Shown in pieces: positions 43,607-53,464 of a stretch of 64,000 nt of DNA. Origin of the DNA: Nitrospira sp. (lineage in GTDB: Bacteria; Nitrospirota; Nitrospiria; Nitrospirales; Nitrospiraceae); the NCBI GenBank assembly GCA_024760545.1, contig CP060501.1:1401501-1465500 (forward strand), read 5' to 3'. Position 1 is the stretch's first letter; every line of letters begins with the position of its first letter. A program made the position numbers and the translations under genes. The notes beneath the pieces are model-generated. The model saw only the letters and a list, made by a program, of their open reading frames with translations. It was not told the DNA's origin and searched no databases.

Positions 43607-45550
43607 ATGGCCGCTCTGTTCAAGGGGTTCGAACGGATCGAGGAGGCCCGGGAGCGGTTGGCAGGCCGGAGTTTTATGGTGGGGCTATTCGCAGGAAGGC
43701 CCGACTTTTCGCTCCTCCTCATGCCGGAAGAGTCGCCGGAAGAGAAGGCTTCCTGGGAAGCATTTTGCCCACGCCTGGAAACCTTTCTCAAGACGCATGT
43801 CGATCCCGATGAAATCGAACGGACCGCGAGAATCCCCGACTCTGTCCTGAAGGGACTCTTCGCGATCGGCGCCTTCGGCATGAAGATTCCCCGACAGTAT
43901 GGCGGGCTTGGATTCTCGTACACGAACTATGGCCGCGCGCTCATGCTCATGGCGAGCTGGAGTAATGCGCTGGCTCTCACCGTCGCCGTGCCGCAATCGA
44001 TCGGTATCGCGATGCCGATCCTCATGTTCGGCAACGAGGAGCAGCGCCGCACGTACCTTCCGCTTGTGGCGCGGGAGGCAATATCGGCTTTCGCTCTCAC
44101 GGAACCGATTACCGGATCCGACGCCGCAAACATTGCAACGGAAGCCGTCCTAGATTCCAGCGGAGCAGCGTTTGTCGTGAACGGCGAAAAACTATGGTGC
44201 ACGAACGGCCCCATCGCCCGCTACGTGACGTTGATCGCGCGGGTACCGGCCAAACGGAAAGAGCAGAATGGGCAGACGAGGTGGGAACCGGTTCCCACCG
44301 GCGAAAGAGCAGACGATTACGTACACACCGCCTTCATCCTCGATATGCGCACGCCCGGTGTTCATATCCAACAGCACTGCCAGTTCGAGGGATGCCGGGG
44401 CATCGAGAATGCTCACATGACGTTCACGGATGTTCACGTCCCGACCGGGAATGTCATCGGTGAGGTCGGCCGAGGGCTTAAGTACGCGCTGACCATCCTC
44501 AACGTGGGCCGCGCGGTCAGCATCCCTGCCATTTGCTTGGGCATGGCCAAACAAGCTTGGCAACCCACACTCGATCGGGCCAACCAGAGGGTCACCTTCC
44601 AGAAGCCTCTGGGAACCAGGCAGACGCAACGCATCAGGCTAGGCCGCATGGCTTCGAACCTCTTCGCGATGGAGGCCCTCGCGTTCACGGCATGGCGAAT
44701 GGCCGATCAGCACACGTTTGACGTCCGGATCGAAGCGGCTCTGGCCAAGCTGTTCTGCTCCGAGAGAACTATCCAGGTCTTAAAAGACGCCCAAGTGATC
44801 TTCGGAGGGATGGGATACGAAACAGCCCATTCCAAGTGGGTCCGGGGAGAGCCTGCGTTCGGTATCGAGCAGCTGGTCCGCGATGCGGAGATGTACCGAA
44901 TCGGAGAAGGGGCCACGGATATCCTGCGACCATTCGTCGCTCGCGAGGGTCTCAACATGCATCTCGAAAAAGCCGGACATCTCTTCGACGAACGAGCGAC
45001 GGGCGTTCGTCAATTCATCGAGTTGTGGGGACTCCTGAAATTCTATTCTTCTTGGTACATAAGCCAATGGAGAAGTCGCCGACTACCGCCACGCCCGGAA
45101 TTCCAACACTCGAATGTCCGCTCCAAGCTGCTTTTCGTGGAACGTGCGAGCCGTCGACTGGCGCGGACGATCTTTTATGCCATGCTGCTTCATCGGAAGA
45201 CGCTTCAAGACGATCAGGGTCGGCAAAACCGGATCGAGATGATCGGAGAAGATCTTCTGGTGATCGCAGCCACGGCGCTGTACGCCGACACGCGGGAATG
45301 GATCGCTGCGCATTCGGACGTTTGGGAACTCGTGGAGGAATGCTTTCGAGAAGCAACGGACCGGATCGCTCACAACACTCAAGGATTGATTCGCAATCAG
45401 GACGCAGAGGTGGCATCCATCGGGAGCAAGGCCCTTAGCGGTCGATATGCTTCACTTACCGATGGAATCATACGGCGCGCTCTTCAAGACTACGTGAGGC
45501 GGGAGAGAGCCTTGAGGCCCGATGAAGAACATATGCGTAAGGTGGTGTGA
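43607..45550 (+). CDS. acyl-CoA dehydrogenase, long (VLCAD-like) form
   Basis: A 647-residue FAD enzyme. The core (about 55-450) has 'AFALTEPITGSDAANIATEA', 'NGEKLWCTNG' and, as catalytic base, E434 in 'YRIGEGATDILRPF'. An additional C-terminal helical domain of about 190 residues resembles VLCAD/ACAD9-type enzymes, which bind membranes or form dimers. It desaturates acyl-CoA; in this island it may stand in for isovaleryl-CoA dehydrogenase, though the long form is unusual for that. It lies 9 bases after the lyase gene. Confidence 0.9.
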   Translation: MAALFKGFERIEEARERLAGRSFMVGLFAGRPDFSLLLMPEESPEEKASWEAFCPRLETFLKTHVDPDEIERTARIPDSVLKGLFAIGAFGMKIPRQYGGLGFSYTNYGRALMLMASWSNALALTVAVPQSIGIAMPILMFGNEEQRRTYLPLVAREAISAFALTEPITGSDAANIATEAVLDSSGAAFVVNGEKLWCTNGPIARYVTLIARVPAKRKEQNGQTRWEPVPTGERADDYVHTAFILDMRTPGVHIQQHCQFEGCRGIENAHMTFTDVHVPTGNVIGEVGRGLKYALTILNVGRAVSIPAICLGMAKQAWQPTLDRANQRVTFQKPLGTRQTQRIRLGRMASNLFAMEALAFTAWRMADQHTFDVRIEAALAKLFCSERTIQVLKDAQVIFGGMGYETAHSKWVRGEPAFGIEQLVRDAEMYRIGEGATDILRPFVAREGLNMHLEKAGHLFDERATGVRQFIELWGLLKFYSSWYISQWRSRRLPPRPEFQHSNVRSKLLFVERASRRLARTIFYAMLLHRKTLQDDQGRQNRIEMIGEDLLVIAATALYADTREWIAAHSDVWELVEECFREATDRIAHNTQGLIRNQDAEVASIGSKALSGRYASLTDGIIRRALQDYVRRERALRPDEEHMRKVV

Positions 45551-45625
45551 TTCCCAGGGGACGTTCGAGGAAAGCGTTCGGACACGGTCATCCATCACAA
45601 GATTCATCACAGCAAAGCTCAACGC

Positions 45626-46624
45626 ATGCGTGCCTGGTTGATGGATTCCTATAACGGAGTTGGCCAGTTGCGGCTCGGCGAGGTGCCCGATCCTCAGCCC
45701 GGGCCGGCAGAGGTACGGCTGAAGGTGCGGTATGCCTCGCTCAATCCGGCGGATGCCTTTCTGGCACAAGGACTGTATCCGGCCAAACCCGTCCTGCCTC
45801 ATATTCTCGGGCGTGACGGCGTGGGCGATGTCGAGATCGTGGGATCGCGTGTGGACAACATTCGTAGGGGTGACACAGTTGGAATTCTGCGCTGTGAAGC
45901 GGGAGTGGAAATCCCAGGAACCCTGGCTGAGAAAGTCGTGGTTCCTGCTGACAGTCTCGCCCGTATCCCCGCCGGTTGGTCTCTCGAAGAAATGGCCGGC
46001 GCCCCGCTCGTCTTCTTAACCGCCTGGCAGGCCTTGACTCAGTGGAACGATCCACCGGCTCCGCCACCAGAGGGGTCGGTTCTCCTCGTGACCGGCGCGT
46101 CGGGTGGAGTCGGCGTGGCATCGGTGATGCTCGGAAAATCGATGGGTCTGGTCGTCGTAGGGCTATCGCGCGATGCAGAGAAGAGAGCCAAGTTGAACAC
46201 GCTAGGAACGGACTTTGTGTTCGATCCTGCGGCCAACAACCTTGTGCAATCTGTCTCTGCGGCGATCCACCCCAAGAGAGTGGACCTGGCTATCGACTGC
46301 GTCGGCGGTAAGCTGCTCCCTCACGTCATCGCGCTTCTCGGCCATCGTGGTCGAATCAGCATCGTCGGCCGGAGCGGAGGCGTAGTCCCAGAGTTCAATC
46401 CAGCGACCTTATTGTTCCGGCGCCTTCGCATCGGCGGCGTCGCCGTTGGAGACTACACACGTCAGGCCGCACAGGCAGCGTGGGAACACATCGTCGGTCG
46501 GCTGAAGGCGATCGGACGCCGTCCGCAGGTGGACAGCGTGGTCCCATTCGAAGCCGTCATGATGGGATTCTCGCGACTCGCGCAGGGCCCAATGGGAAAA
46601 GTAGTGATACGGGTGGCCGACTAG
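45626..46624 (+). CDS. quinone oxidoreductase / zinc-less MDR family protein
   Basis: A 332-residue medium-chain dehydrogenase. The NAD(P)-binding motif is in 'LLVTGASGGVGVASVMLGKS', with 'ASLNPADAFLAQGLYP' near the start typical of quinone oxidoreductases and enoyl reductases; zinc ligands are absent. It could reduce an enal, enone or quinone. It is the last gene of the plus-strand operon, 75 bases after the acyl-CoA dehydrogenase gene, before a bidirectional hairpin. Confidence 0.88.
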   Translation: MRAWLMDSYNGVGQLRLGEVPDPQPGPAEVRLKVRYASLNPADAFLAQGLYPAKPVLPHILGRDGVGDVEIVGSRVDNIRRGDTVGILRCEAGVEIPGTLAEKVVVPADSLARIPAGWSLEEMAGAPLVFLTAWQALTQWNDPPAPPPEGSVLLVTGASGGVGVASVMLGKSMGLVVVGLSRDAEKRAKLNTLGTDFVFDPAANNLVQSVSAAIHPKRVDLAIDCVGGKLLPHVIALLGHRGRISIVGRSGGVVPEFNPATLLFRRLRIGGVAVGDYTRQAAQAAWEHIVGRLKAIGRRPQVDSVVPFEAVMMGFSRLAQGPMGKVVIRVAD

Positions 46625-46649
46625 CATGGCTCTAGATGGCTTGAGTGAA

Positions 46650-46680
46650 ACGGGCTCTGCAACGAGAGGGCCGAGCCCGT
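46650..46680. terminator. bidirectional hairpin between convergent genes
   Basis: Arms 46650-46657 and 46673-46680 (ACGGGCTC/GAGCCCGT), 15-base loop, between the convergent oxidoreductase and VIT-like genes. Confidence 0.6.
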
Positions 46681-46687
46681 CACCGTT

Positions 46688-47182
46688 CTATTCCTTCCAC
46701 CCTTCTATCCAATTCCCGACATAATACGAGAGCATCACCACGCACAGCATGATGAATACATGTTCCGCAATCACCGTCCAGGGTGCGATTCCTTGGGTTC
46801 GCGCCAGGAAGAAACTAAGGACGGCAATCAGGAAAAGGCCCCAGAGGATGCTTGCAAGAATCGCGATCGGAAGGGGGGCGGCGAGCACCGGCACGATGAA
46901 GCTCAAAGCGATGATAAATTTTGCGACGAACGTCGCGATTGTCGACTCCCAAACATGTACGGTCGAACCGGTGTTCTTCGATTCTTCCGAGAGATGGATA
47001 CCCATCGCGTCCGACAGAGAATCAGCGATGGCAATGGTGAGAATCCCGCCGAGAACAACGGCTTTCGAATGGGTACCCGAGTCCAGCCCCACCATCAGTC
47101 CAATGGTGGTAATAACGCCGGAGGTCAAACCGAACGTAAACCCGGTCTTGACTGATGACTTAACACGCCAAGTCTTGATCAC
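46688..47182 (-). CDS. VIT1/CCC1-like small membrane protein
   Basis: A 164-residue protein with five likely transmembrane helices. The N-terminal part 'TGFTFGLTSGVITTIGLMVGL' is the VIT1/CCC1 pattern, and 'IADSLSDAMGIHLSEES' follows as in ferrous iron/manganese vacuolar-type transporters. It would move divalent metal ions across the inner membrane. It starts at GTG. The family's usual cytoplasmic metal-binding insertion is short here. It stands alone between two convergently or divergently oriented neighbours. Confidence 0.8.
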   Translation of the reverse strand: MIKTWRVKSSVKTGFTFGLTSGVITTIGLMVGLDSGTHSKAVVLGGILTIAIADSLSDAMGIHLSEESKNTGSTVHVWESTIATFVAKFIIALSFIVPVLAAPLPIAILASILWGLFLIAVLSFFLARTQGIAPWTVIAEHVFIMLCVVMLSYYVGNWIEGWKE

Positions 47183-47684
47183 GGCATCACTGCGATTGTC
47201 ATTACACCTTCCCGCAGAGAGAATCTCTCAAAGTTGCCATGAAGCTTCCTCGATCTAGGCATTTTCCGTCCGAAAAAGAGAGAGCCTCCATAGCCAGGAT
47301 CGAGCAAGCCCAGTGCCATGTCTATTTATCGACCAGTCCAGATATTATCCGAATAATCCAATCATCGGAAGCATATCGCTGTAGCCTTTTGCCCCAAGGT
47401 TGGGATCTTGTCACCATCCTCCTCCATAGTCATGAGTCTTGCCGAGGCTTGCTTCTGCTCTCAATTCCACCCTCATGCTTGTACAGACAGTCGCAAGGGT
47501 ATGACTTCTGTCTCATTGGGACTCCACATCGGCCCCGCTCGCTGACAATATGCACTCGACATCTTCCATCACCCCTGATACTGTGCCGCCGCGGTATCCA
47601 GATATCAGCGACAAATTCGAAGCCATGATCGGTTTTTAGGAGAGAACACTGCGGTTCGGTCGTACCAGGATTGTGAATGCTGTG
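47183..47684. other. 502-bp gene-free stretch
   Basis: I see no gene. A plus-strand open frame (47239-47628) is Ser/Cys/Leu-rich without structure or ribosome binding site and is judged non-coding. The promoters of the divergent VIT-like and cytochrome genes should lie here; a clear pair of hexamers was not found. Confidence 0.5.
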
Positions 47685-48038
47685 ATGAGACTGGTCAGCT
47701 CCGTGGTCCTTCTCACACTGACGATAGCGGGCGTGCTTTCTATGCCTCCGCACGGAAAAGCGACGTCTCGATCCGCATCAGATCGGATGGCAAAGGGAAA
47801 ACAGGTCTACCTTAAGCATTGCGCCGGATGTCATGGCTCCGAGGGAAAAGGAGACGGGTATAAACTCCTCGGTGCCGATCCGGCCAACCTTACATCGCCG
47901 GCGACACAACACAAGTCGGATGCGGCCCTTCTCACCTCCATACATGAAGGAAAAGCAACCATGCCTTCATGGAACATTCGCCTGTCTCAGCAGGACGCGC
48001 GCGATGTGCTCGTGTATGTACGGACTCTCGCCAAGTAG
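47685..48038 (+). CDS. c-type cytochrome
   Basis: A 117-residue periplasmic monohaem cytochrome. It has a signal peptide (LVSSVVLLTLTIAGVLS), the haem motif CAGCH in 'YLKHCAGCHGSEGKGDG', and the axial Met in 'ATMPSWNIRLSQQDARDVL'. It would carry electrons in the periplasm, probably to a terminal oxidase. The start could also be the GTG four codons earlier; neither has a good ribosome binding site. It is convergent with the formate dehydrogenase gene downstream, so a link to formate oxidation is not implied by operon structure. Confidence 0.88.
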   Translation: MRLVSSVVLLTLTIAGVLSMPPHGKATSRSASDRMAKGKQVYLKHCAGCHGSEGKGDGYKLLGADPANLTSPATQHKSDAALLTSIHEGKATMPSWNIRLSQQDARDVLVYVRTLAK

Positions 48039-48200
48039 CCATACGCGAAACTGAATCAGAGACTGCTCGGTTCTGGAGACCGTCTTCATCTGAGAATAGT
48101 GTTCAAGCGCCGAAGAGATGCTCCGCCGGATCGCAGACGGACAGAAGCATTCACGATAATACGTGCCGGCGGATGATCCAGGCGCATGCCTCTGCCGAAC

Positions 48201-50903
48201 CTACCTGCCTGCGTCAGGCGTCTTTCCGTCCACCGGTTCAACTCGCACTACGGAGACCTTGTATTCAGGACATTTGGAGCTTTCATCTGCGCTGGACGAA
48301 AGCAGGCTGTTCACATCCGAGCCGGGGAAATGAAAGCTGGTGAATAATTCGCCCGGCCGCATGCGCGTGCTGGGCCGAATCGGCAGAACGGCCGCGCTTC
48401 GAGGACTCACAAGGCGTACCATCTGATCTCGATCCAACCCCAGGCGAGCACAATCGTCGGGATGCATTTCAAGCACGTCACGGTCTACCAAGTTGATGAG
48501 AGGGGTTCTCCTCGTCTGTGCGCCGCAATTGTAATGCTCCAAAATACGCCCGGTGATCAGCACGAACGGATAGTCCTCGTCGGGCAGTTCACCCGGCGGG
48601 AGATAATCCACGCCGACAAAGCGACCTTTGCCTCTGGGAAAACTGTCCGCATGCATGAGTGTTGTCCCCGGATGAGTGTCGTCGAGCACCGGCCACTGTA
48701 AACCGTCCGGCTGGTCCAATCGTTCATACGTCACACCGGCCAATATCGGGCTGAGCGCCGCCATTTCCTTCATGATCTCGGAAGGATGTCCATAATGCAT
48801 CGGATATCCCATTCGACGGGAGACTTCGCAGACCACTTGCCAGTCCGGAAGGATGCCGTGAGGCGGGTCCACCGCCTTTCTGATGCGCTGAATGCGCCGC
48901 TCCAAGTTGGTAAAGGTTCCATCTTTTTCCAGGAATGACGCGCCGGGGAGCACAAGATGGGCAAATTTCGCGGTCTCGCTCATAAAGAGATCCTGCACCA
49001 CGAGAAACTCGATCCGCGACAGAGCCTCTCTCACTTTTTTGAGATTCGGATCGGTCTGCGCCACGTCATAGCCTACAATCCACAGCGCCTTCAGCCGTCC
49101 ATCGAGCGCCGCGTCCCACATGTCCGGAATCTTCATGCCTCGTTTGCTCGGCAAAGGCTTTCCCGTGATGGACTCGTGCCGCGCCGCCACCACGGGATCG
49201 CTCAAGGATTGATAGGCGACGAAGTGCGTCGGCAGGCAGCCGGAGTCCGAAGCCCCTTGTACATTGTTTTGTCCTCTCAAGGGGTTGATGCCGGTGCCGG
49301 GCCTCGCGATGTTGCCCGTTGCCAGGGCAAGATCGCACAGCGCCATGACCCCGTGACTGCCCCAGCGATGCTCCGTCATCCCCAGACCATGAAGGGCAAG
49401 CGCCGCCCCGCTCTGGGCATACATCCTGGCCGCACGGCGAATGTCATGGGCAGGCACATCGGTCAGCCGCTCGACAGCCTCCGGCGGATAGGCTTTTACC
49501 GTCGCGAGCCAATCCTCAACCCCCTCGGTACGCCCGGCGATGAAGCGCTGATCGAGCAAGCCTTCCCCGGCAATCACGTGCCCGAGACCATTGAGGAGCG
49601 CCACGTTGGTGCCGGGCCGCAATTGCAGGTGAATCGTGGCTACTTTCGCGATTTCAGTACGCCGCGGATCGATGACTATGAACGGCACGCCCCGTCGGGC
49701 TAGCTGCAGCAGCTTTGCGCCAAGGACCGGATGCGACTCAGTCGGATTTGCACCGACAACGAGAATCAGCTTGGCGTCGTCCAGATCGCGAATCGAGTTG
49801 GTGGCCGCGGAGGCGCCGAGCGTCTCCATCATACCCGTCACGGTCGCGCTGTGGCAGACTCGGGCACAGTTATCGATATGGTTCGTGCCCATGACGCAAC
49901 GAATGAACTTCCCGAACAGATAATTCTCTTCATTGGTCCCGCGGCTTGAGGAAATAGCGGCGACCCCATCCGGGCCGGTTGTCTCCTTGATCCGGCTGAA
50001 CGAGTGGGCCACGAGATCCAGCGCCTGCTCCCATCTGATGGCTTTCCAACCATCACCTTCACGGAGTAGCGGCGTCTGAATTCGATCGTCGGCATCGTTG
50101 TACATCCACCCGAACCGGCCTTTCAGGCAGGCATGGCCATGATTGGTCGGGCCATCGTCGGCCGGTACCATGGTTACGATACGGCTATCTCGAACACCGG
50201 CGTGGAAGGTGCATCCGACTCCGCAGTACGCACACGTCGTGCGGACTTGGCGAGTGGCAGGACCGTGCTCGAGCACGGTCTTTTCAGATAGAGCCCCCGT
50301 TGGACATTCTTTGACGCAAGCCCCGCAGGAGACGCAATTGGAGTCGGCAATCCGGCTGTGCCCGCCGGCGCCGATAGCCCCGCCCCATCCCGGCCTCACC
50401 GCGAATCCGCTCCGAATCATGGAGACGGCGCGCGCGGGCTGTATCTCATCGCAGGCCCGCACGCACCTGGCGCATGAAATGCATTTGGCGTTGTCGAATG
50501 TAAAGAAGGGGTTGGACTCATCACGGATCTGATCGCGTTGTACGCCGACCGGATATCGAACATCGGTCACTCCGTAAAGTTCCGCCAAACGGGTCAGTTC
50601 GCCAAGAGACTCAGTGGTTGGGCGCTCGGATAAATAGAGTTCGATCACGTTCCGCCGATGCCGGGTCAGCTGAGGGCTTTCCGTCGCAACGACCATCCCA
50701 TCACGGACCGGCATCGAACATGTCGCATGGAAGCCCTTCACGCCCTCGATTTCCGCGAGGCACAGTCGACAGGATCCGTACGGAGCGAGATGCGCCGACG
50801 CACACAGACTAGGAATCGCAATGCCGGCTCGAATGGCGGTTTGATAGATGGTATCGCCCTGTTCAGCAATAACCCGTCTTTCATTGATGGTGATCTCGGG
50901 CAT
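48201..50903 (-). CDS. fdhA: formate dehydrogenase catalytic subunit (NAD-linked type)
   Basis: A 900-residue molybdenum/tungsten enzyme. An N-terminal [2Fe-2S] domain (C34, C45, C48, C62), ferredoxin-like clusters ('CISCARCVRAC', 'CVSCGACVKECP') and a Nar-type cluster 'CAYCGVGC' lead into the molybdopterin domain. The metal ligand is a cysteine in 'CARVCHSATV', where some enzymes have selenocysteine. It oxidises formate to CO2. The open frame extends 34 codons upstream, but the family start MPEITIN is chosen. NuoF- and NuoE-like genes lie immediately upstream on the same strand, so the complex should be soluble and NAD+-reducing. No fdhD is present. Confidence 0.92.
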   Translation of the reverse strand: MPEITINERRVIAEQGDTIYQTAIRAGIAIPSLCASAHLAPYGSCRLCLAEIEGVKGFHATCSMPVRDGMVVATESPQLTRHRRNVIELYLSERPTTESLGELTRLAELYGVTDVRYPVGVQRDQIRDESNPFFTFDNAKCISCARCVRACDEIQPARAVSMIRSGFAVRPGWGGAIGAGGHSRIADSNCVSCGACVKECPTGALSEKTVLEHGPATRQVRTTCAYCGVGCTFHAGVRDSRIVTMVPADDGPTNHGHACLKGRFGWMYNDADDRIQTPLLREGDGWKAIRWEQALDLVAHSFSRIKETTGPDGVAAISSSRGTNEENYLFGKFIRCVMGTNHIDNCARVCHSATVTGMMETLGASAATNSIRDLDDAKLILVVGANPTESHPVLGAKLLQLARRGVPFIVIDPRRTEIAKVATIHLQLRPGTNVALLNGLGHVIAGEGLLDQRFIAGRTEGVEDWLATVKAYPPEAVERLTDVPAHDIRRAARMYAQSGAALALHGLGMTEHRWGSHGVMALCDLALATGNIARPGTGINPLRGQNNVQGASDSGCLPTHFVAYQSLSDPVVAARHESITGKPLPSKRGMKIPDMWDAALDGRLKALWIVGYDVAQTDPNLKKVREALSRIEFLVVQDLFMSETAKFAHLVLPGASFLEKDGTFTNLERRIQRIRKAVDPPHGILPDWQVVCEVSRRMGYPMHYGHPSEIMKEMAALSPILAGVTYERLDQPDGLQWPVLDDTHPGTTLMHADSFPRGKGRFVGVDYLPPGELPDEDYPFVLITGRILEHYNCGAQTRRTPLINLVDRDVLEMHPDDCARLGLDRDQMVRLVSPRSAAVLPIRPSTRMRPGELFTSFHFPGSDVNSLLSSSADESSKCPEYKVSVVRVEPVDGKTPDAGR

Positions 50904-50908
50904 CGATA

Positions 50909-52408
50909 TCACGCGTCGGCCTGGTCCAGCCTGTTTCGGAACTCCCGTCCGAAGTGTTCGATCGCGGTGAGGACGGGATAGGGGCCGCGCGCGCCATGCG
51001 CGCACAGACTGGTCGCTTTCATAGTCTCGCCGAGATCCGCCAGCAATTCCAGATCCGCCGGTGTCCCCTGGCCCCGTTCAATGCGCTCCAATAGTTCACG
51101 GCTCCTGACAGATCCGATTCGACATGGGCTGCATGTCCCGCACGATTCCTCAGCGGTAAAGGTCATATAGTGCCGTGCGAGCTCCACCATGTCAGTCTGG
51201 TCGTCAAAGACGACGATGCCGCCATGCCCCAATACGGCGCCTGCATCGTTGAAGGCATCAAAGCAGAGATGAATATCGAGTTGGGATTCGGGAAACAGAC
51301 TGCCTAGCGGGCCGCCGACCTGTACGGCCTTGAAACGACCTCCGTCCGCCATGCCGCCGCCGAACCGCTCCAGCACCTCGCGAAGCGTCGAACCGAACGG
51401 AATTTCAATGAGGCCAGGCTGCCGGATACGGCCTCCGAGTTGCAGTGCCACCGTTCCCTTTGATCGTTCCGTACCCAGAGCCGCATGCCAGGCCGCCCCC
51501 CGGGAGACAATTTCAGTGACCGTCGCAAATGTCAGCACATTGCTGACGACGGTCGGCTTCCCATAGAGACCCGCAACGGCGGGATATGGCGGGCGGACCT
51601 TCACCATGCCGCGGCCGCCCTCAAGCGAAGAGAGCAGCGCTGTTTCCTCACCGCAGACATATGATCCTGCTCCGCGAAATACTTCCAAGCGAAACGGTCG
51701 CCCCTCGACTGCCAGCGCTCCTGCCCGCTCAGCCTCAGAAATGGCGGCACGCATGGCCCCGGCGGCAGCCGGATATTCCCAGCGGCAATAGATATAGCCG
51801 CAATCCGCCCCAATGGCCTTGGCGCAGATCAGCATGCCTTCGATGAGCCGAAACGGCTCTCCTTCCATGATCATGCGATCACAGTAGGTCCCGGCATCGC
51901 CCTCGTCCGCGTTGGCGACGACGTACTTCTGATCCGACGCGGTCCGCCGCGCGATGTCCCATTTATTCCAGACCGGGAACGCAGCGCCGCCCCGTCCACG
52001 CAAGCCGGAGGCTTTCATCTCTTGGATGATCGTTTCCGGTGACCAGCCTGCGGCACGATCGGCAGCCTGCCAGCCCCCATCTGCACGGTACTGCGTGAGA
52101 GAGAGCGGCTCGGCTTGACCGAATCGGCTGAAGACGAACCGCTGCTGTTGCGCCAGGAACGGCACATCCGACAGTTGCACACCGCCGATGCCTGCCCGGA
52201 TGCGTGGCAAATCGCCCGGCGTCGCTCGAGGCCAGAGGAGACGCCCGGCCGGGCCATCGCATTCCACGAGCGGTTCCAAGAAAAAGGCCCCGCGACTCGA
52301 TGTTCGAATCAGCTGCAGGTCGGGTTCTCTTTCCCAGGCATGTGCAAGTCGATCAGCGCCGGCTGCTCGCGCCGAGGTATCGTTGGAAAGATACAGCGTC
52401 GTGATCAT
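50909..52408 (-). CDS. NuoF-like NADH-binding subunit of formate dehydrogenase
   Basis: A 499-residue flavoprotein. It shows 'SGLRGRGGAAFPVWNKW' (NADH binding), 'VVANADEGDAGTYCDR' and 'GAGSYVCGEETALLSSLEG' (FMN binding), and the [4Fe-4S] motif 'ESCGTCSPCRIGS' with a later Cys in 'SLCAHG'. It passes electrons from the catalytic subunit to NAD+. The start is the ATG at 52408; the open frame continues 39 codons upstream into the NuoE-like gene but the ATG begins right after that gene's end (24-base gap). Its stop lies 5 bases from fdhA. Confidence 0.93.
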   Translation of the reverse strand: MITTLYLSNDTSARAAGADRLAHAWEREPDLQLIRTSSRGAFFLEPLVECDGPAGRLLWPRATPGDLPRIRAGIGGVQLSDVPFLAQQQRFVFSRFGQAEPLSLTQYRADGGWQAADRAAGWSPETIIQEMKASGLRGRGGAAFPVWNKWDIARRTASDQKYVVANADEGDAGTYCDRMIMEGEPFRLIEGMLICAKAIGADCGYIYCRWEYPAAAGAMRAAISEAERAGALAVEGRPFRLEVFRGAGSYVCGEETALLSSLEGGRGMVKVRPPYPAVAGLYGKPTVVSNVLTFATVTEIVSRGAAWHAALGTERSKGTVALQLGGRIRQPGLIEIPFGSTLREVLERFGGGMADGGRFKAVQVGGPLGSLFPESQLDIHLCFDAFNDAGAVLGHGGIVVFDDQTDMVELARHYMTFTAEESCGTCSPCRIGSVRSRELLERIERGQGTPADLELLADLGETMKATSLCAHGARGPYPVLTAIEHFGREFRNRLDQADA

Positions 52409-52431
52409 AGCTGCGGACAGGTGCGGTTGTC

Positions 52432-52902
52432 CTACGGATGGCTCTGGAGAATCGTGTGTAATTCTTCCGGGCCAACCCGGCCATAGATTTGCTCGTCCGC
52501 CATCACGGTTGGCCCCACCGCGCAATTGCCAAGGCAGTAGACCCGTTCAATCGTGAGCCGTCCATCAGAAGTGGTCTGTCCTAGACCGGCACCAACGTCA
52601 TGGCACAGTGACTCGAGCAGAGCCGCCGATCGATTCGCCACACACGCTTCTCCGAGGCAAACACGAACGACGTGGCGGCCTCGGGGAACGCTATACAGAT
52701 CGGGATAATATGACAGCACGCCTGCCACATCGGCTTCAGTGACTGCAAGTGCATCGGCGATCAACGGTACGGCTTCTGCCTGCACATATCCGAAGGCCTC
52801 TTGGACTGCCAACAAGGCACTGAGGATGTGTGCCCGGCGGCCTGGCTCCGGACGGTGCGCGCTCAACAGGACAGTGAGTGCCCCTCTGACTCGCTCCGTC
52901 AA
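52432..52902 (-). CDS. NuoE-like [2Fe-2S] subunit of formate dehydrogenase
   Basis: A 156-residue thioredoxin-like ferredoxin. The cluster ligands are in 'RVCLGEACVAN' and 'VYCLGNCAVGP'. The N-terminal helical part 'AHILSALLAVQEAFGYV' and 'VAGVLSYYPDLY' are typical of NuoE/HoxE. It connects NuoF-like flavin to the catalytic subunit. It is the first gene of the three-gene operon, with the universal stress gene 49 bases upstream on the same strand. Confidence 0.92.
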   Translation of the reverse strand: MTERVRGALTVLLSAHRPEPGRRAHILSALLAVQEAFGYVQAEAVPLIADALAVTEADVAGVLSYYPDLYSVPRGRHVVRVCLGEACVANRSAALLESLCHDVGAGLGQTTSDGRLTIERVYCLGNCAVGPTVMADEQIYGRVGPEELHTILQSHP

Positions 52903-52951
52903 TGCGCCACCCCTTCACGCGTCACGCTGCGTATCCACAGTCCATTCATCT

Positions 52952-53464
52952 TCATCGCGGAGTTTCCTTCTCTGGTGGGAGTACGTTGAGTAGTGCCGGG
53001 AGCGGGACCGTGAGGACCGGACAGCCTGCGGTTCTCACGACTTTTTCCGCCGTGCTCCCAAAAAACAGCTTATCGACGCTGCCTGCGCGGACCCCATAAG
53101 TGCCCATGACAATCAGATCGATGGGCTGGGTGCGAGCTACTTTAGCAATCTCTACAAACGGAGATCCTTCCAGAATGAGTCTGGTGCAGTTCGCGCCTTT
53201 GGCTTCGCCGGATTCCATGAGGCGGCGTAGGTTTACTCGTGCGTGATGCCGAAGCCGCCGGCGTTGACTCGCAACGTCGGACGGAACTGTGGAGAGCCCT
53301 ACACGCTGGATGGTAGCCACTATGCTCGTGTCGATCACATGCAGAACGAGGACCTCCGAGCCCGACATGCGCGCAAGACGGCACCCGATCCGAAACGCCT
53401 CGTTCGAACAGGGGGAAAAGTCGACCGGCAACAAGATCTGATTGAACAGGGTCGTCTCACCCAT
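52952..53464 (-). CDS. universal stress protein
   Basis: A 170-residue UspA domain: 'ILLPVDFSPCSNEAF' at the start and the ATP-binding motif 'MGTYGVRAGSVDKLFFGSTA' near residue 120. It would bind ATP in the cytoplasm and be induced by stress. It lies directly upstream of the formate dehydrogenase operon on the same strand, so read-through is possible. GGAGGAAGG precedes the ATG. Confidence 0.92.
   Translation of the reverse strand: MGETTLFNQILLPVDFSPCSNEAFRIGCRLARMSGSEVLVLHVIDTSIVATIQRVGLSTVPSDVASQRRRLRHHARVNLRRLMESGEAKGANCTRLILEGSPFVEIAKVARTQPIDLIVMGTYGVRAGSVDKLFFGSTAEKVVRTAGCPVLTVPLPALLNVLPPEKETPR

Noticed and set aside
47239-47628. 129-codon plus-strand frame before the cytochrome gene
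   Set aside because: Cys/Ser/Leu-rich, no ribosome binding site, no recognisable structure.
50180-50250. Possible selenocysteine codon in the formate dehydrogenase
   Set aside because: The frame is open through the active site and encodes Cys in 'CARVCHS'; no TGA occurs there.
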